This document shows, in pieces, positions 34,316 through 44,480 of a stretch of DNA of 64,000 bases. Position 1 is the first letter of the stretch. Each line of letters opens with the position of its first letter. The notes under the pieces are model-generated. The model was given only the letters and a program-made list of their open reading frames with translations, did no database searches and had not been told where the DNA came from. The stretch is from Turritopsis dohrnii. Its lineage: Eukaryota; Cnidaria; Hydrozoa; Anthoathecata; Oceaniidae. The stretch lies in NCBI GenBank assembly GCA_027922465.2, contig BQMF02000173.1, positions 682,001-746,000 on the forward strand. The letters run 5' to 3'. Made by a program: the position numbers and the translations under genes.

Positions 34316-35117
34316 TCTTTCTTGAATCATAACTATAACAGAATTGTTGATTTTCCATTTTTTAAAATGTATGAATACTTTTTACAGGCATCGTTTTCAT
34401 TAGTGCGAATTTCTACATTGTGGTGGTGTTATCATATGCAACCTCTTTTTCGTTCCAATCATTGTTCATCAGATTTCAACTTAATAATAGTCTATAGTAT
34501 TTCTAATTCCCCGTTACAATAGTTAGAGGCAATTTGAATATGAAAAACGAGATTAAAAAAGCTCGGTCACGATGCAGCGTATATACGAAATGCTATTCAA
34601 AATGTTTATGATCATGGGCTATTTTATACCCTCTATTGCAACCAAATATTTTTTAAAACGTACCTTTCAATGGACCTCTGCTTGCCATATTATCTCCATT
34701 TTACTGTAAAAAGGATGTATTTTTGCTATAGCAGTTGCAGGGTCATCGAAAAAGCTTATCAAACAGAAGATGTTTTATATTGCTGTATCCAAGCCAAACC
34801 TATTTTGACAATGTTTTTTAAAATCCAGATGGTATTTTCTGGTTGTCAGAGAGATGCTTCAATCCAATGGTAACAATAGTAAAGCAACTCAAATGATATT
34901 AAAGTTATAGGTAACATACTAAAGGCGAATAATCAGCTTCATTAATTGCTTGAATTGGCAAAAGCAAGGAGTGTCGAAGGTTTAGCCAGCTCTGTCTTTT
35001 CACCTTCAAGCTTTAACCTGTCGGTAGAATTTTTTTTTTTTATGATTTATATTTTATGTTGTTTTGTTTTATATTTTTAATTTGTTTGTTTATTATTTAT
35101 TTAAACATTATTATTGA

Positions 35118-35142
35118 TGTTGTTGTTGTTGTTGTTGTTGTT
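35118..35142. repeat. (TGT)n microsatellite
   Basis: About eight TGT units about 90 bases upstream of the start codon of the short gene. Confidence 0.8.
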
Positions 35143-35227
35143 TTTACTCTCAACACCAACACAAATAACAATCAGCATGTGTGGTATTTGTATAAAATTT
35201 TGAATGGTCATCTTCTCTAGACTAATT

Positions 35228-35291
35228 ATGAAGCCGTCTTACATTGGTTTTATTTTGAGCTGTGTGACCTTGGTTCATGGTCAAGTAACCC
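35228..35291 (+). CDS. Short gene, exon 1: signal peptide
   Basis: It encodes MKPSYIGFILSCVTLVHGQV and T, then donor GTAAGA in phase 1. Confidence 0.82.
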
Positions 35292-38200
35292 GTAAGAAAT
35301 TATCTGTTATCGATAATCAACTATAATCTAAACGAAGGTAGAAATTTTATTCATTTTTTCCTTTTCCACCACTTAGACGGAGGCTTATCTGCATGGACAG
35401 ACGCTACGTCATGTGATCGAACATGTGGAGGAGGGGTTAAAGTTCAAACCCGTACTTGCGATGACCCTGTACCATCCGGAGGAGGACTTCCATGTGACCC
35501 TGAACAGCCGTTGGAAAGAGTTGTAAATTGTAATTTACAAGATTGTCCCGCAGGTGAGTAATAGTGGAAAAAGTCACTGCGACGGAGTGCGTTTTTAAAG
35601 CAAAGTACATAAATGTTACACACTATTTTAGCCTCTTGGACGCTTCCGTCACCTTGACACAAATGAGGCATAACGAAAAATTTGATTATAATAATAAATT
35701 CAAGCCCATCCAATATCTTGATTGAAACCATTTAGCCTATGTTATTCAAAGGAATATTACAAAGGTTTACATCATGGAGTTTGGGTGGTCGAGTGTACTT
35801 TTAATACATCTGCGTGTTTTGCTGATGTCAGCATCGAGTTGAATTTGCATCAGAGGTCTTGATACGCAACATAACCATGAAAGGAGTGCAGTGTGCAAAT
35901 ATGATTTTAACAAATGACTGAGAAGGGGTGCATTTCGGTAGAAATATACACATTATTTCAATAAAGATGCTCTTCATCGCAGTGACTTCTTGACGATTTT
36001 GTCCACTGGAGGAAAACAGCTTGTATTCTAATAAATGGTTTTCCCTGAAAAGTCTATTATTTTCGTTGGAAAAAATGAGCCACAATTGACCTCCATGTCC
36101 CAAGAAATAAAAACAAAGTATTCACCACTAAATTGAGATACCAATCCGTTAAATCCTCCATATCTTAGCATCATTCGAAAACTTCCCAGTGGGCAAAAGT
36201 TTCGAAAATCACTACAAAGAAGAGCATTTTCATAGAAAAAGTGTGCATATTTCTATAGAAATGCACTCCTTCATAGTGATTTTTCAACAAATCTGCCCAA
36301 CAGTTTGTTTTTTTCATTTTCCTTATGTTTCATAGCTTGCGAGTACACGAAACCATGCACATGCGAAACCGTTCCCAAGTATACAACCGGATCGGAACCT
36401 GACTTATCACTGGGAGCATTCCCTCAAATCAGCACGAATGATTTGGATAATGCAAGATCCTTCTTGGCAGTATGGACTAATAAACACCATCAGGATTTCT
36501 GCAAAGGTTTTGAACAAATGCACTTCAGCTTTTATATGTTTTTTTTTGTTTGTTTGTTTTTATAATATTTAGACAAGTAAATGACACAAATCGGGAAATT
36601 CTGCCATCATTAACCTACTAACTCGTTCTTTTTAAAAATTTTAAATTGAATTTTGTATTCATTTAATCATATTATTAAAATGAATAGGTCATTGCTCGTT
36701 GGATTTGATTGTAATATAAAAACGAAAAAATCGGAATAAGCTGATAAGTAGCTCTTACTCAATTCATCTCTCATGCAAGCCATCTAAATAATAGACGGTT
36801 ATGCTGAAAAGAGTTCTTTTGAGCATCGCCTTTGTTTAAGCATTTTCTCACAGCACTGTGGTGGATTATCGAACAACACCTTGTAAAGAGATTACAGAAC
36901 AACGGAAACTGCAAATTATGAAATTAATTTTGATGAGCTCCTTGTATACGTAAAATATGTAATCTATTTGATTACTGGATTTGTTATCGTTATGGCACTT
37001 CGTTATGAAGTGCCACTATTTAGGCTTAAGTACTGGAAGGGAAAACAAAAAAGGGATATTTAATTTACGTCAATCTATATTCAGACTACATATGATAGTT
37101 GGGGAAATGTTATCAAAAGGCATAGCTTTAAAGCTTTGCGTGGGTAGAGCCTATAGCAAAAATAAGAACAAAAAAATCTCCTTCACTGGAATAAAAAACA
37201 GGTAAAAAATTTCAAGGTCAAACAGTTAACCACTTTGAAAAATCTTGGTTATAGATTTGTTCAATCTTCCCCAAGGTAATATTTCTATAATACTGTAGTA
37301 TACCAAAAAGAGATTTGACGATATTCGTCCAACATATATTTAGATGCACAATGCAACGTCATGCAATTGGACGGAGCTATTACTAACATAACAGTTTATG
37401 TTGATAACATGGAAAGTCTTGACAGCCGCCATGCTGAAGTGAGAGCATCAATGAAAGATATTATCGATTGCAATGACAATCCTGATATTGAAGGTAATAT
37501 TACGTGAGGGACTTAATAACAACAAAGTAAACAAATGAGTAGCTGGGATTTTTCAGTCTTTGGGCTTACATCCGTAATGGTTAGTCATTCTCCCAGAGAT
37601 ATAGAATTGCTCTAACTTGCCCGACGGCCAGTGTGCAGTCAGTAATGGGCTGATACGCTGCTTTTAAAGAGCACTGGAGTTGTATCGAGATACCGCTTGA
37701 CTGGAATCGAACACAGTTGAAGCTTCCAAAACGAAATCGGAAAAATATTGCTCCGCATCGAAGATGACTCATGTTGGAATCATTTTGTTTGCAGAGCTCT
37801 AAATAATCCCGATTGCTCAATATTTTTTTTTTAATTGAAAATTGAAAATTCTAGTTGTTTAGAATTAGTTCAATACGATCATTATAGATTTGTGACTTGC
37901 TTTAATGATCTTTATGTGTGAATCTAATGGGTTTAAGAACAAGCGAATCAGAAATAATATTATAATTGATAGGTGCATCAAAGCAGCAAGTGGAACCTTT
38001 TTTCCTGTTTTCACAAAACAAACATTTTGAGATATTTTACTCACACTTTCAAGGGGCTGTCAAACATTTTTGGAATTCAGGAAGACATGAGATATTGAAA
38101 ATCGTTTCTTTAAGACCAAGTTCCACCAATGGAAAGTTCGAGTCGGTGACACGAAGTTCGAGTTACTGAAAATTCGAGTGTTATAGCTTTTCACCTATTA

Positions 38201-40304
38201 ATTTATAAAGTACGTTTGATGAAACGTAACGTGTTAACGTTATTTGATGCTGTGTTACGTTTGTGTTACGTTTTAATTTTTGTTAAACACTGTAACGCTT
38301 GATTCATACCAAGATTACTCTGATTAAACTACTTTTCTTATTAGCTTTTAAAAGTCTTAATATTCCTGTGGTTGCCATAGGTCATAATTGATATAATCAA
38401 ATTATGAAGGTAACGATGTGAAAAAATGAAGGCAGTTCAGTAGTGTTGTAGAAACTGAAAATCTTCTTGTGGGTAATCATTTAGAACTAGAAAATGCTAG
38501 CCGTGCAAAGAAATATACTAAGTTCCTTGGTTTGTTTGCAAATTTAAAGTATGCTCATCATTATACTGTGAAAACATTTATAAAGGTATTTGAACAAATG
38601 AGGGCTGAACTTTCCTAACCCAGACACATTTGACAAAGTTTACACTGTGAAAATCTAATGATAAGGGTTTGTTTGAAAAACATATGAATAAAAAAAGTTT
38701 TAATTTACTTTACTTTAATTTACATAAAAAATTGAGTGGAGGTTTTCGTAAAATCTTAAGAATAATGCACTGTTATATGTGACGGTTTGAGGGAAAATCA
38801 TAACAAGTGATAATTTCTGATAAATTTATCAGTAAATTACTGATTAGAAAACAATAGATTTAATCAGTAATTCGTTCGATTTATCAGTAATTCGTTCGAT
38901 GAATCAGTAATTACTGATAAAATAATCGGTAAATACTGATAAATAATCAGTAATTTATCAGTATTACGGATTCATCGAACGAATTACTGATAAATCGAAC
39001 GATCTACTGATAAATCGAACGAATTACTGATAAATCGAACGAATTACTGATTATTACTGATACATTTCTGATAAATTATTGATTAATTTATCAGTAATAT
39101 CACTTGTTATGATTTTCCCCCAAACCGTCACATATGTAGAGATGAGGGTTGCACTATGTTGATGTCAGTAGAGATAGAGAACAATTGAGAAGTGATCTAG
39201 GCACGAACAGCTGTTTATTATTAACAAAGCGTTCAAAGAAAGTAAAAAAAAAATGATTGGCTCCCTCATGGAGATTGACAAGAAAACTGCTGACACTTTT
39301 TTCTCGACCTTATGATATTTCATTATCTTAAAATGCCCGACTAACTTTATTCACAGTCTGTTTTTCTGCAGACTGTGCCTTATTTAAGAAGGAATTTTCC
39401 AATCATTCTGGACTTGTCAACATTTTTTACCTTTTCTGGTTTGAATTATAAAAGGTGCTTGACGAAATTGAATTGATTATTTCGTAAATTAAAAAGGAAT
39501 TCAAAACATGAATATCATTTTTTACACAACAGACATTTGTTATTTTCGTAATCATACTAAACAGCGTAACGAAATGTTTTGTAGCAGCAGCTCATTTACC
39601 ACATGGACAGATATATCATCTATGCAGGGCATGTTTCCAAATGGCCAGATCATACGGCGTGTACAAAACCAAAATCCGAGGAAAACTTATACGATTTTTT
39701 TAGATTTTTTATTTAAACATTGGACATAAGGATGACGTCGTTTTGACAAACTATCTTGTCTCTTCTACCCTTTTTTGTCTTTCTCATTTGTGATCCAACT
39801 GTCATCTATACTCATGTAAAAAGAAGTTTGCGTTAGTCTGCTTGGTCGGTCGATGTGAAATTTCAGGCTTTTGGTAGAGTTGTTCATGGATACATCCCAA
39901 CTCTACCAAGTTGCCTATTAATCTACAAAAAATATATAACTTATAGTTTCGTGTAAACAAAATTGATTTCTATGACGTTGGATAAAAATCAAGAAAGAGA
40001 CATCAAAAAGAGGCTGTTTAGAAAGTTTGTTGGAAAATCACTGTGAAGGAGTGTATTTCTATAGAAATTTACACACTATTTCAATAGAAATGCTCTTCAG
40101 TGCGGTGACTCTTTAATGATTTTGCCCATTGGATGGACTTGAATATTGGTGCATTATTTGATCATTATTGTAGGGAATCTATGGCTAGTTTACGATCACT
40201 TGTGTGACATAGGAGTAGCCATCAATGAAATAAAAAGCGACTTGGGACAGAAAAAGAAAATGCTGGAATCAGAAAAACAAAGATGCCAGAACAATTGTAA
40301 GTGA
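35228..40304 (+). CDS. Secreted thrombospondin type 1 protein with the same novel C-terminal module (5 coding exons)
   Basis: Exons 35228-35291, 35377-35553, 36336-36506, 37344-37493 and 40174-40304 join in frame to 693 bases, 230 residues plus stop. Layout: signal peptide MKPSYIGFILSCVTLVHG, thrombospondin type 1 repeat about 22-80, unrecognised module 81-230. All introns are phase 1 with GT-AG borders. It is a reduced relative of the minus-strand gene: the thrombospondin and following exons have equal lengths (177 and 171 bases), but MAM and EGF domains are absent and the module carries one extra intron (2.7 kb). It is likely secreted or part of a matrix or coat; the function is unknown. 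The TGA at 40302-40304 overlaps a potential donor (ttgtaagt), so a further exon cannot be fully excluded. Confidence 0.85.
35377..35553 (+). CDS. Short gene, exon 2: thrombospondin type 1 repeat
   Basis: It encodes GGLSAWTDATSCDRTCGGGV, VQTRTCDDPVPSGGGLPCDP and ends CNLQDCPA. The acceptor follows ttttccaccacttag and the donor is GTGAGT. Confidence 0.88.
35563..35630 (-). mobile_element. MITE family A, copy 13 (fragment)
   Basis: The left half only (gtcactgcgacggagtgcg, then acacactatttta), lying 10 bases after an exon donor of the short gene. Confidence 0.5.
35909..36009 (-). mobile_element. MITE family A, copy 14
   Basis: Inner part and right end are preserved: gatgctcttcatcgcagtga and gattttgtccactgg. 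The left terminal repeat is lost. Confidence 0.65.
36185..36303 (+). mobile_element. MITE family A, copy 15
   Basis: It runs from cccagtgggcaaaagttt to aacaaatctgcccaacag with both inner arms. It ends about 30 bases before the exon 3 acceptor of the short gene. Confidence 0.75.
36336..36506 (+). CDS. Short gene, exon 3: novel module, first half
   Basis: It encodes ACEYTKPCTCETVPKYTTGS, EPDLSLGAFPQIS and ends HHQDFCK. It aligns without gaps to 8911-9081. Confidence 0.86.
37344..37493 (+). CDS. Short gene, exon 4: novel module, third quarter
   Basis: It encodes DAQCNVMQLDGAITNITVYV and KDIIDCNDNPDIE, then donor GTAATA. The long gene continues past this point with no intron. Confidence 0.85.
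38756..39331 (+). mobile_element. MITE family B, copy 3, split by a foldback element
   Basis: The family B ends ttaagaataatgcac and cattatcttaa enclose the usual body, split at ttatat|gtagag by the element at 38779-39131. Removing that element restores the family B sequence seen at 2081 and 9625. Confidence 0.78.
38779..39131. mobile_element. Foldback element made of 20-bp repeat arrays
   Basis: The ends gtgacggtttgagggaaaat and cataacaagtgat are inverted at the right side. The interior is an array of cagtaattcgttcgatttat units on the left and the reverse complement (actgataaatcgaacgaatt) on the right. ATAT (or ATATG) flanks both sides as a probable target duplication. No coding capacity. 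Confidence 0.82.
40022..40132 (-). mobile_element. MITE family A, copy 16
   Basis: Nearly complete: gtttgttggaaaatcactgt, ggagtgtatttctatagaaa, and the right end gattttgcccattgg. It lies about 40 bases upstream of the exon 5 acceptor of the short gene. Confidence 0.72.
40174..40304 (+). CDS. Short gene, exon 5: novel module end, with stop
   Basis: It encodes GNLWLVYDHLCDIGVAINEI, a lysine-rich helix-like stretch, and ends QRCQNNCK before TGA. The acceptor is attattgtag. Confidence 0.82.
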
Positions 40305-40749
40305 CTTTGACTCTTTTGGTTATTGTGCCCAGGTGTTGCATGAATTTTTTTAGATTTCATTCTCCTGATACTTATCCGCGGTCAGTTCCTTGTATACTTT
40401 TAAATGATAGACCACTTTATAAATTACATCATTGTACACATGATAAAATAGTCTATCATTTTTCGTTTCTAAGATTATGGCTTATTACATGCTTAACCTA
40501 AGAATTTCGTGAAATTTTTTTCCCTCAGATGTCGTTCCACTTTGTTGAAAACGCAAAGGTCATTTATATTCAGTTTGAAAACGAGACATATCTTGTTGTG
40601 ACGTAAAGAAAAATAGTAATACATCAGGTTGAAGGCTACACACAGATTGTGTAAATCGAAATGAACTTCGTGCAAAATCCTTAAAAATCATAACGACGAA
40701 GTGCATTTGCATTGCAACTGTGCCCAGATTTGTATTGTTTTTTATATAT

Positions 40750-40909
40750 CTTATCGGGGTAATTTCGTTGGGGAAAATTTTTCGTGGGGGAAAGTTTCGT
40801 CATTTTTCAAAATTTTGTTAATACTTTCTTATAAATTTCACTTTTTCAAAATTTTCGTAACGAAGCAAAAATTTCGTCACTTTTCCCCGACGAAATTATC
40901 CCCGATAAG
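40750..40909. mobile_element. MITE, 160 bp, 28-bp TIRs
   Basis: cttatcggggtaatttcgtt and ggggaaaa pair with ttttccccgacgaaattatc and cccgataag. Runs of tttcgt occur inside. A looser relative with ttatcgg and tttcgtcgg motifs lies near 60060-60170. Confidence 0.75.
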
Positions 40910-41453
40910 GTAAGTCTACATCGCCACATTACTTTTTTAACAAATTTGTACTGAAATTGACCTTCGAGTTAAGCAGAAAGTGATCGCGGATATCTTCGCG
41001 CATTGATGTAGTGGTTGCTAGTTCAAATGAACCTGCACTATTTGAACTCCCCTCTTCTGTATATTTTATTATCTGTTACAGCTTGGTTTAACGGAATGGT
41101 TGAGACATTTTACAAAAGGTGGTAACAGATAGACGTTGTTTCCTACCCTACAGTTAACTTCATACACTTAGCTTTTATTAAGCGCACATTCAAGAAAACA
41201 CCCCTACACGTATTCTCAAGATATCACAAAATGTTGTTGGCTCCACTGAAGAAGAATTGATCGTACCTGTGATATTAACATCTCTCTAATATATACTACA
41301 ATCACCACAATACAATGAGAAAGGCATTATTAATTAATTAGGTATAATCATTATTTATGATTTTTCCATTGAATAATAAAAGGGTTTCAAGGACAAAACT
41401 GATATTCTCACAACTATTTACTAGTAATGGTTAAAGTAATCCTAACATTACTA

Positions 41454-41603
41454 ATATTGCATTGTGGTAGTTGTACTATTGCATTGTGGTAGTTGTACTA
41501 TTGCATTGTGGTAGCTGTACTATTGCATTGTGGTAGCAGTACTATTGCATTGTGGTAGTTGTACTATCGCATTGTGGTAGTCGTAGTTGTATTGTGGTAG
41601 TTA
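41454..41603. repeat. 22-bp tandem repeat, about 6.5 copies
   Basis: The unit attgcattgtggtagttgta and ct repeats head to tail with small changes. A single related unit (attgcattgtggcaattgta) stands near 1355. Confidence 0.85.
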
Positions 41604-42132
41604 TTTTCTGTATCAAGGTTCTAATAATATGAAGTTGAATTGATTTTATTACATGAATACAAAATGTAGTTTAGATATTGCCATTCCACTATAGAGTTTG
41701 GTCAGATTAAATTTAACGGGTTAGATGGAATTTCGAAACTTTTTGTAAAGTAACATGTACATCATACTTAACAAGAGGTCGCTTGGTATGAAGACTTCAG
41801 GACGAGTCAAAATGACTCAAAGTCATATACTCTCGACAACAAGAAAACATTATCAAAGTACACAATTGCCCATTTCCCAATTATGGTCAAACTTAATGAA
41901 ATGACTGTCGAATTCGAAATCAGCCACATTTCACATGTGTAAATTTTGTGAAAATTGTTGAACTTTCGAAATTTGATCCTAATTCCGCCGGAAAAGCAAA
42001 TTTGGCAACAATTTTACGTAAACATACTTGTTCATAACTTGGAGAAGTATAGGGAACTTGGGTATTTTAAAGACATTATTTCACCACTGGTGTCCTAATG
42101 TTCAAAGCAAAAGAAACTAGAATGTCACTGTT
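41604..42132. other. Intergenic; holds a copy of the 5' region of the TPR/HEPN-like ORF
   Basis: The segment 42010-42110 (cataacttggagaagta, ggtattttaaagaca, gtgtcctaa) resembles 53611-53720 upstream of the ORF at 53860, but the rest of the ORF is absent. A second short match (41771-41809, aagacttcaggacgagtca) has a partner at 44826-44865. No intact gene was seen. Confidence 0.5.
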
Positions 42133-44480
42133 AATCTATATATTAATAGCCGATTCTCTGTCTGTCTGTCTGTTTGTCCGTCTGTCACGCAAAATGGTAG
42201 ATTGAGTTGTAAGAGTGATTATTTTATTTTATTCTGTGCGATGTCAGTGTGAAACCATTGTATTGAGGCTCTAATTTTTTTTATTTTTTTTTTTTCCAAT
42301 TTTTTTTTTCTCAATTCTAAATCCTATTACAATTCTAAATTCTATTACAAAGAATTTAAATAACTCCGGAGGCATTCCCGGCATTCTATAAACCACATCT
42401 CCTAGTTTCCTTTAGCTAGCTTTCAAAAATTTCAACATTGTCCAAATCATAGTCCATTTTCTCAACACTTCTCGAACCGCGTAAGCATATTATTGCTGAA
42501 CGTAGCAACGAAAATTTAGTTCTCAACCAATGTAGGATGATACTGTATTCAATGTCTCGTTTCGTCGAAAATTTTTTTGGATCCTCTGGATAATGCTTCT
42601 CCACTCAGTTGCTGCAAGTGGGGCTCGGTGCATACGTCATTATGCACTTGAGAAAGAAGGTCGGCGAGAAGATCTCGAATCTCGTCATGACGTTGATAGA
42701 TGAATCCTTCTTTTGCACACGACAAGGCATGGTCGACATCGAAGCGCTGACCACATGCACATTTTGATGGGAGGTACTTGGGTGTCCATCGATACCTCAA
42801 ACACAGGGAGTCAAAAAATTCTCTTTTATTGAGACAGAAGCCTTCGCTTTCAACTGGCACGATGGTAAGCCAACTCGAAGCACCCTTGGCACATGCGAGG
42901 TCGTTTGCTCTTTGTTGATCTGGTGTCATTCTTTCTCTCAAAGATCTGAGAGTTTCATTTTCTTGATCAACTTTGGATTTCAACAATTCGTTCTTGGCTT
43001 TTTTATTGTCTTCTGTTATCTCAATGTTGTTTCGGTTTTGATTCTTGATTATGCTCGACAGATTGCAAGTCATTCTTTGAGAATTGGAGAACTCGTTCGT
43101 TGACCATGAGCTGAAGATGGGAATGGATAGGCCACCCTTTCTTGGTGGCAACGATAGCAGCAGCCGTTCGTCCTGGGAACAGTGATGACCATAGGTGATT
43201 GTTGGGATGAATACTGTGTCAAGAATATGATCGAATGGAGCCAGGTGTTGCTCAATGCCAGGTATTGTTCTGATGTGATAAGTGAGTTTATGCTTGAAAC
43301 TAGCGACAAAAGCTACATAGACTGCTTGCGGCTCGGACTTTGCAATACCACACAGTACGTTAAGTTGAGAGCACCATTCTTCAACGAACTTGTTGACATA
43401 TACTTCTTTTCCTTCAGCTTTTCCGATGAAGCCTCCGAGATACTTTCGTCCTGATGTTATCAGCTTGATTTCAGTGCCATCAAAGATATTGCGTGCCTTT
43501 TCAAGCATGTTGTCTTTCACGATAAGCCACGATTTCGAAGGCTCTGGGAAGTAACCAGGACATGGACCATGAGAGACAATTTTCTCCCACCAACGTCGTA
43601 GATTTTTAAGTTTCCCTGCACCTCCAAGGTCATCAGCAAAGGCAGCATGTTGAACTGGCTCGTCGATGCTGTTGATGGCGTCCAGCAGGGGAAGTAAACC
43701 AATGGCGTAAGATGGCATTGCCAAAGGATCCCCCTGGATGAAATCTTTAATCCTCCGTTTGATCGACGATATCTCCGAAACGGTGCGTTATAGGCATATG
43801 ATCCCATCAATTTTCTTGCGCAGAATTTCGAGCTCTATAAGATGGTAATACTTTCCATTGTCAATTCCTTAATTCCATTTTTCGTGAACTTTTTGGGAGG
43901 TGAAATAACGCAGGATAGACATGAGCGGCTAGTCTATATATTAATAGCCGATTCCCTGTCTGTTCGTTCGTTTGTTTGCTTGTTTGTTTGCTTGTTTGTC
44001 TGTCACACAAAATGGTAGATTTAGTTGTAGAGTGATTATTTTATTTTATTTTGTGTGACGTCAGTGTGAAACAATTGTATTGAGACCCAAATAGAACGTG
44101 GCGTTTAGGAAAAATTATCTCCGTAACCAATGGGGATAACTGACGTTTTTCGGGGTCCGCGGTACAGGTGATGGGGTGACGAAAAATTTTGATCCAATTT
44201 TTGAGGGGACGGGTCTGTGATGTCATCAAAATTTTTGATCAACGATATCTCTGTAACGGTTGGTCGTAGCAAAATGATTCCATACATTTTTTTGATCAGC
44301 CTTTCGAGCTCTACAATATGGGCACACTTATTATTGCCAATCCCTTAATATTATTTTTCGTGAATTCAATGCAGGCTGAACATGGCGGCGAGCGACGCCG
44401 CCTTGGCGACTAGTCTATATATCAATAGCCGATTCTCTGTTTGTCTGTTTGTTTGTCTGTCACGCAAATGGTAGATATGA
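42133..44480 (+). repeat. Tandem array of a roughly 480-bp repeat, three units
   Basis: Each unit starts ctatatattaatagccgatt and a ctgt/cttg-rich run, then cacgcaaaatggtag, and ends with gatatctc, tttcgagctcta and a second ctag. Unit 1 (from 42133) is split by the RT pseudogene and resumes near 43758. Unit 2 covers 43929-44409. Unit 3 (44410-44480) is a fragment. The element type is not identified. Confidence 0.6.
42286..43757 (-). pseudogene. 5'-truncated reverse transcriptase retroelement with poly(A) tail
   Basis: The open stretch (minus strand, 42549 to about 43757) begins near IQGDPLAMPSYA and holds HAAFADDLGGAGKL (the F-A-D-D catalytic motif), a thumb-like region and a zinc-finger-like CACGQRFDVDHALSCAKEG, followed by DEIRDLLADLL and TEPHLQQLSGE. 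The frame stops at 42549, while another frame continues KRDIEYSIILHWLRTKFSLL. Compared with 25601-26320 about 110 residues are missing at that junction. The 3' end on the minus strand is an A-rich tail (plus-strand T run 42275-42311). It is inserted in a tandem repeat unit with loss of target sequence. I do not assign a clade. Confidence 0.7.

Noticed and set aside
41454..41603. CRISPR-like look of regularly spaced repeats
   Set aside because: Units are directly adjacent 22-bp copies without spacers, in a eukaryotic genome; it is a minisatellite.
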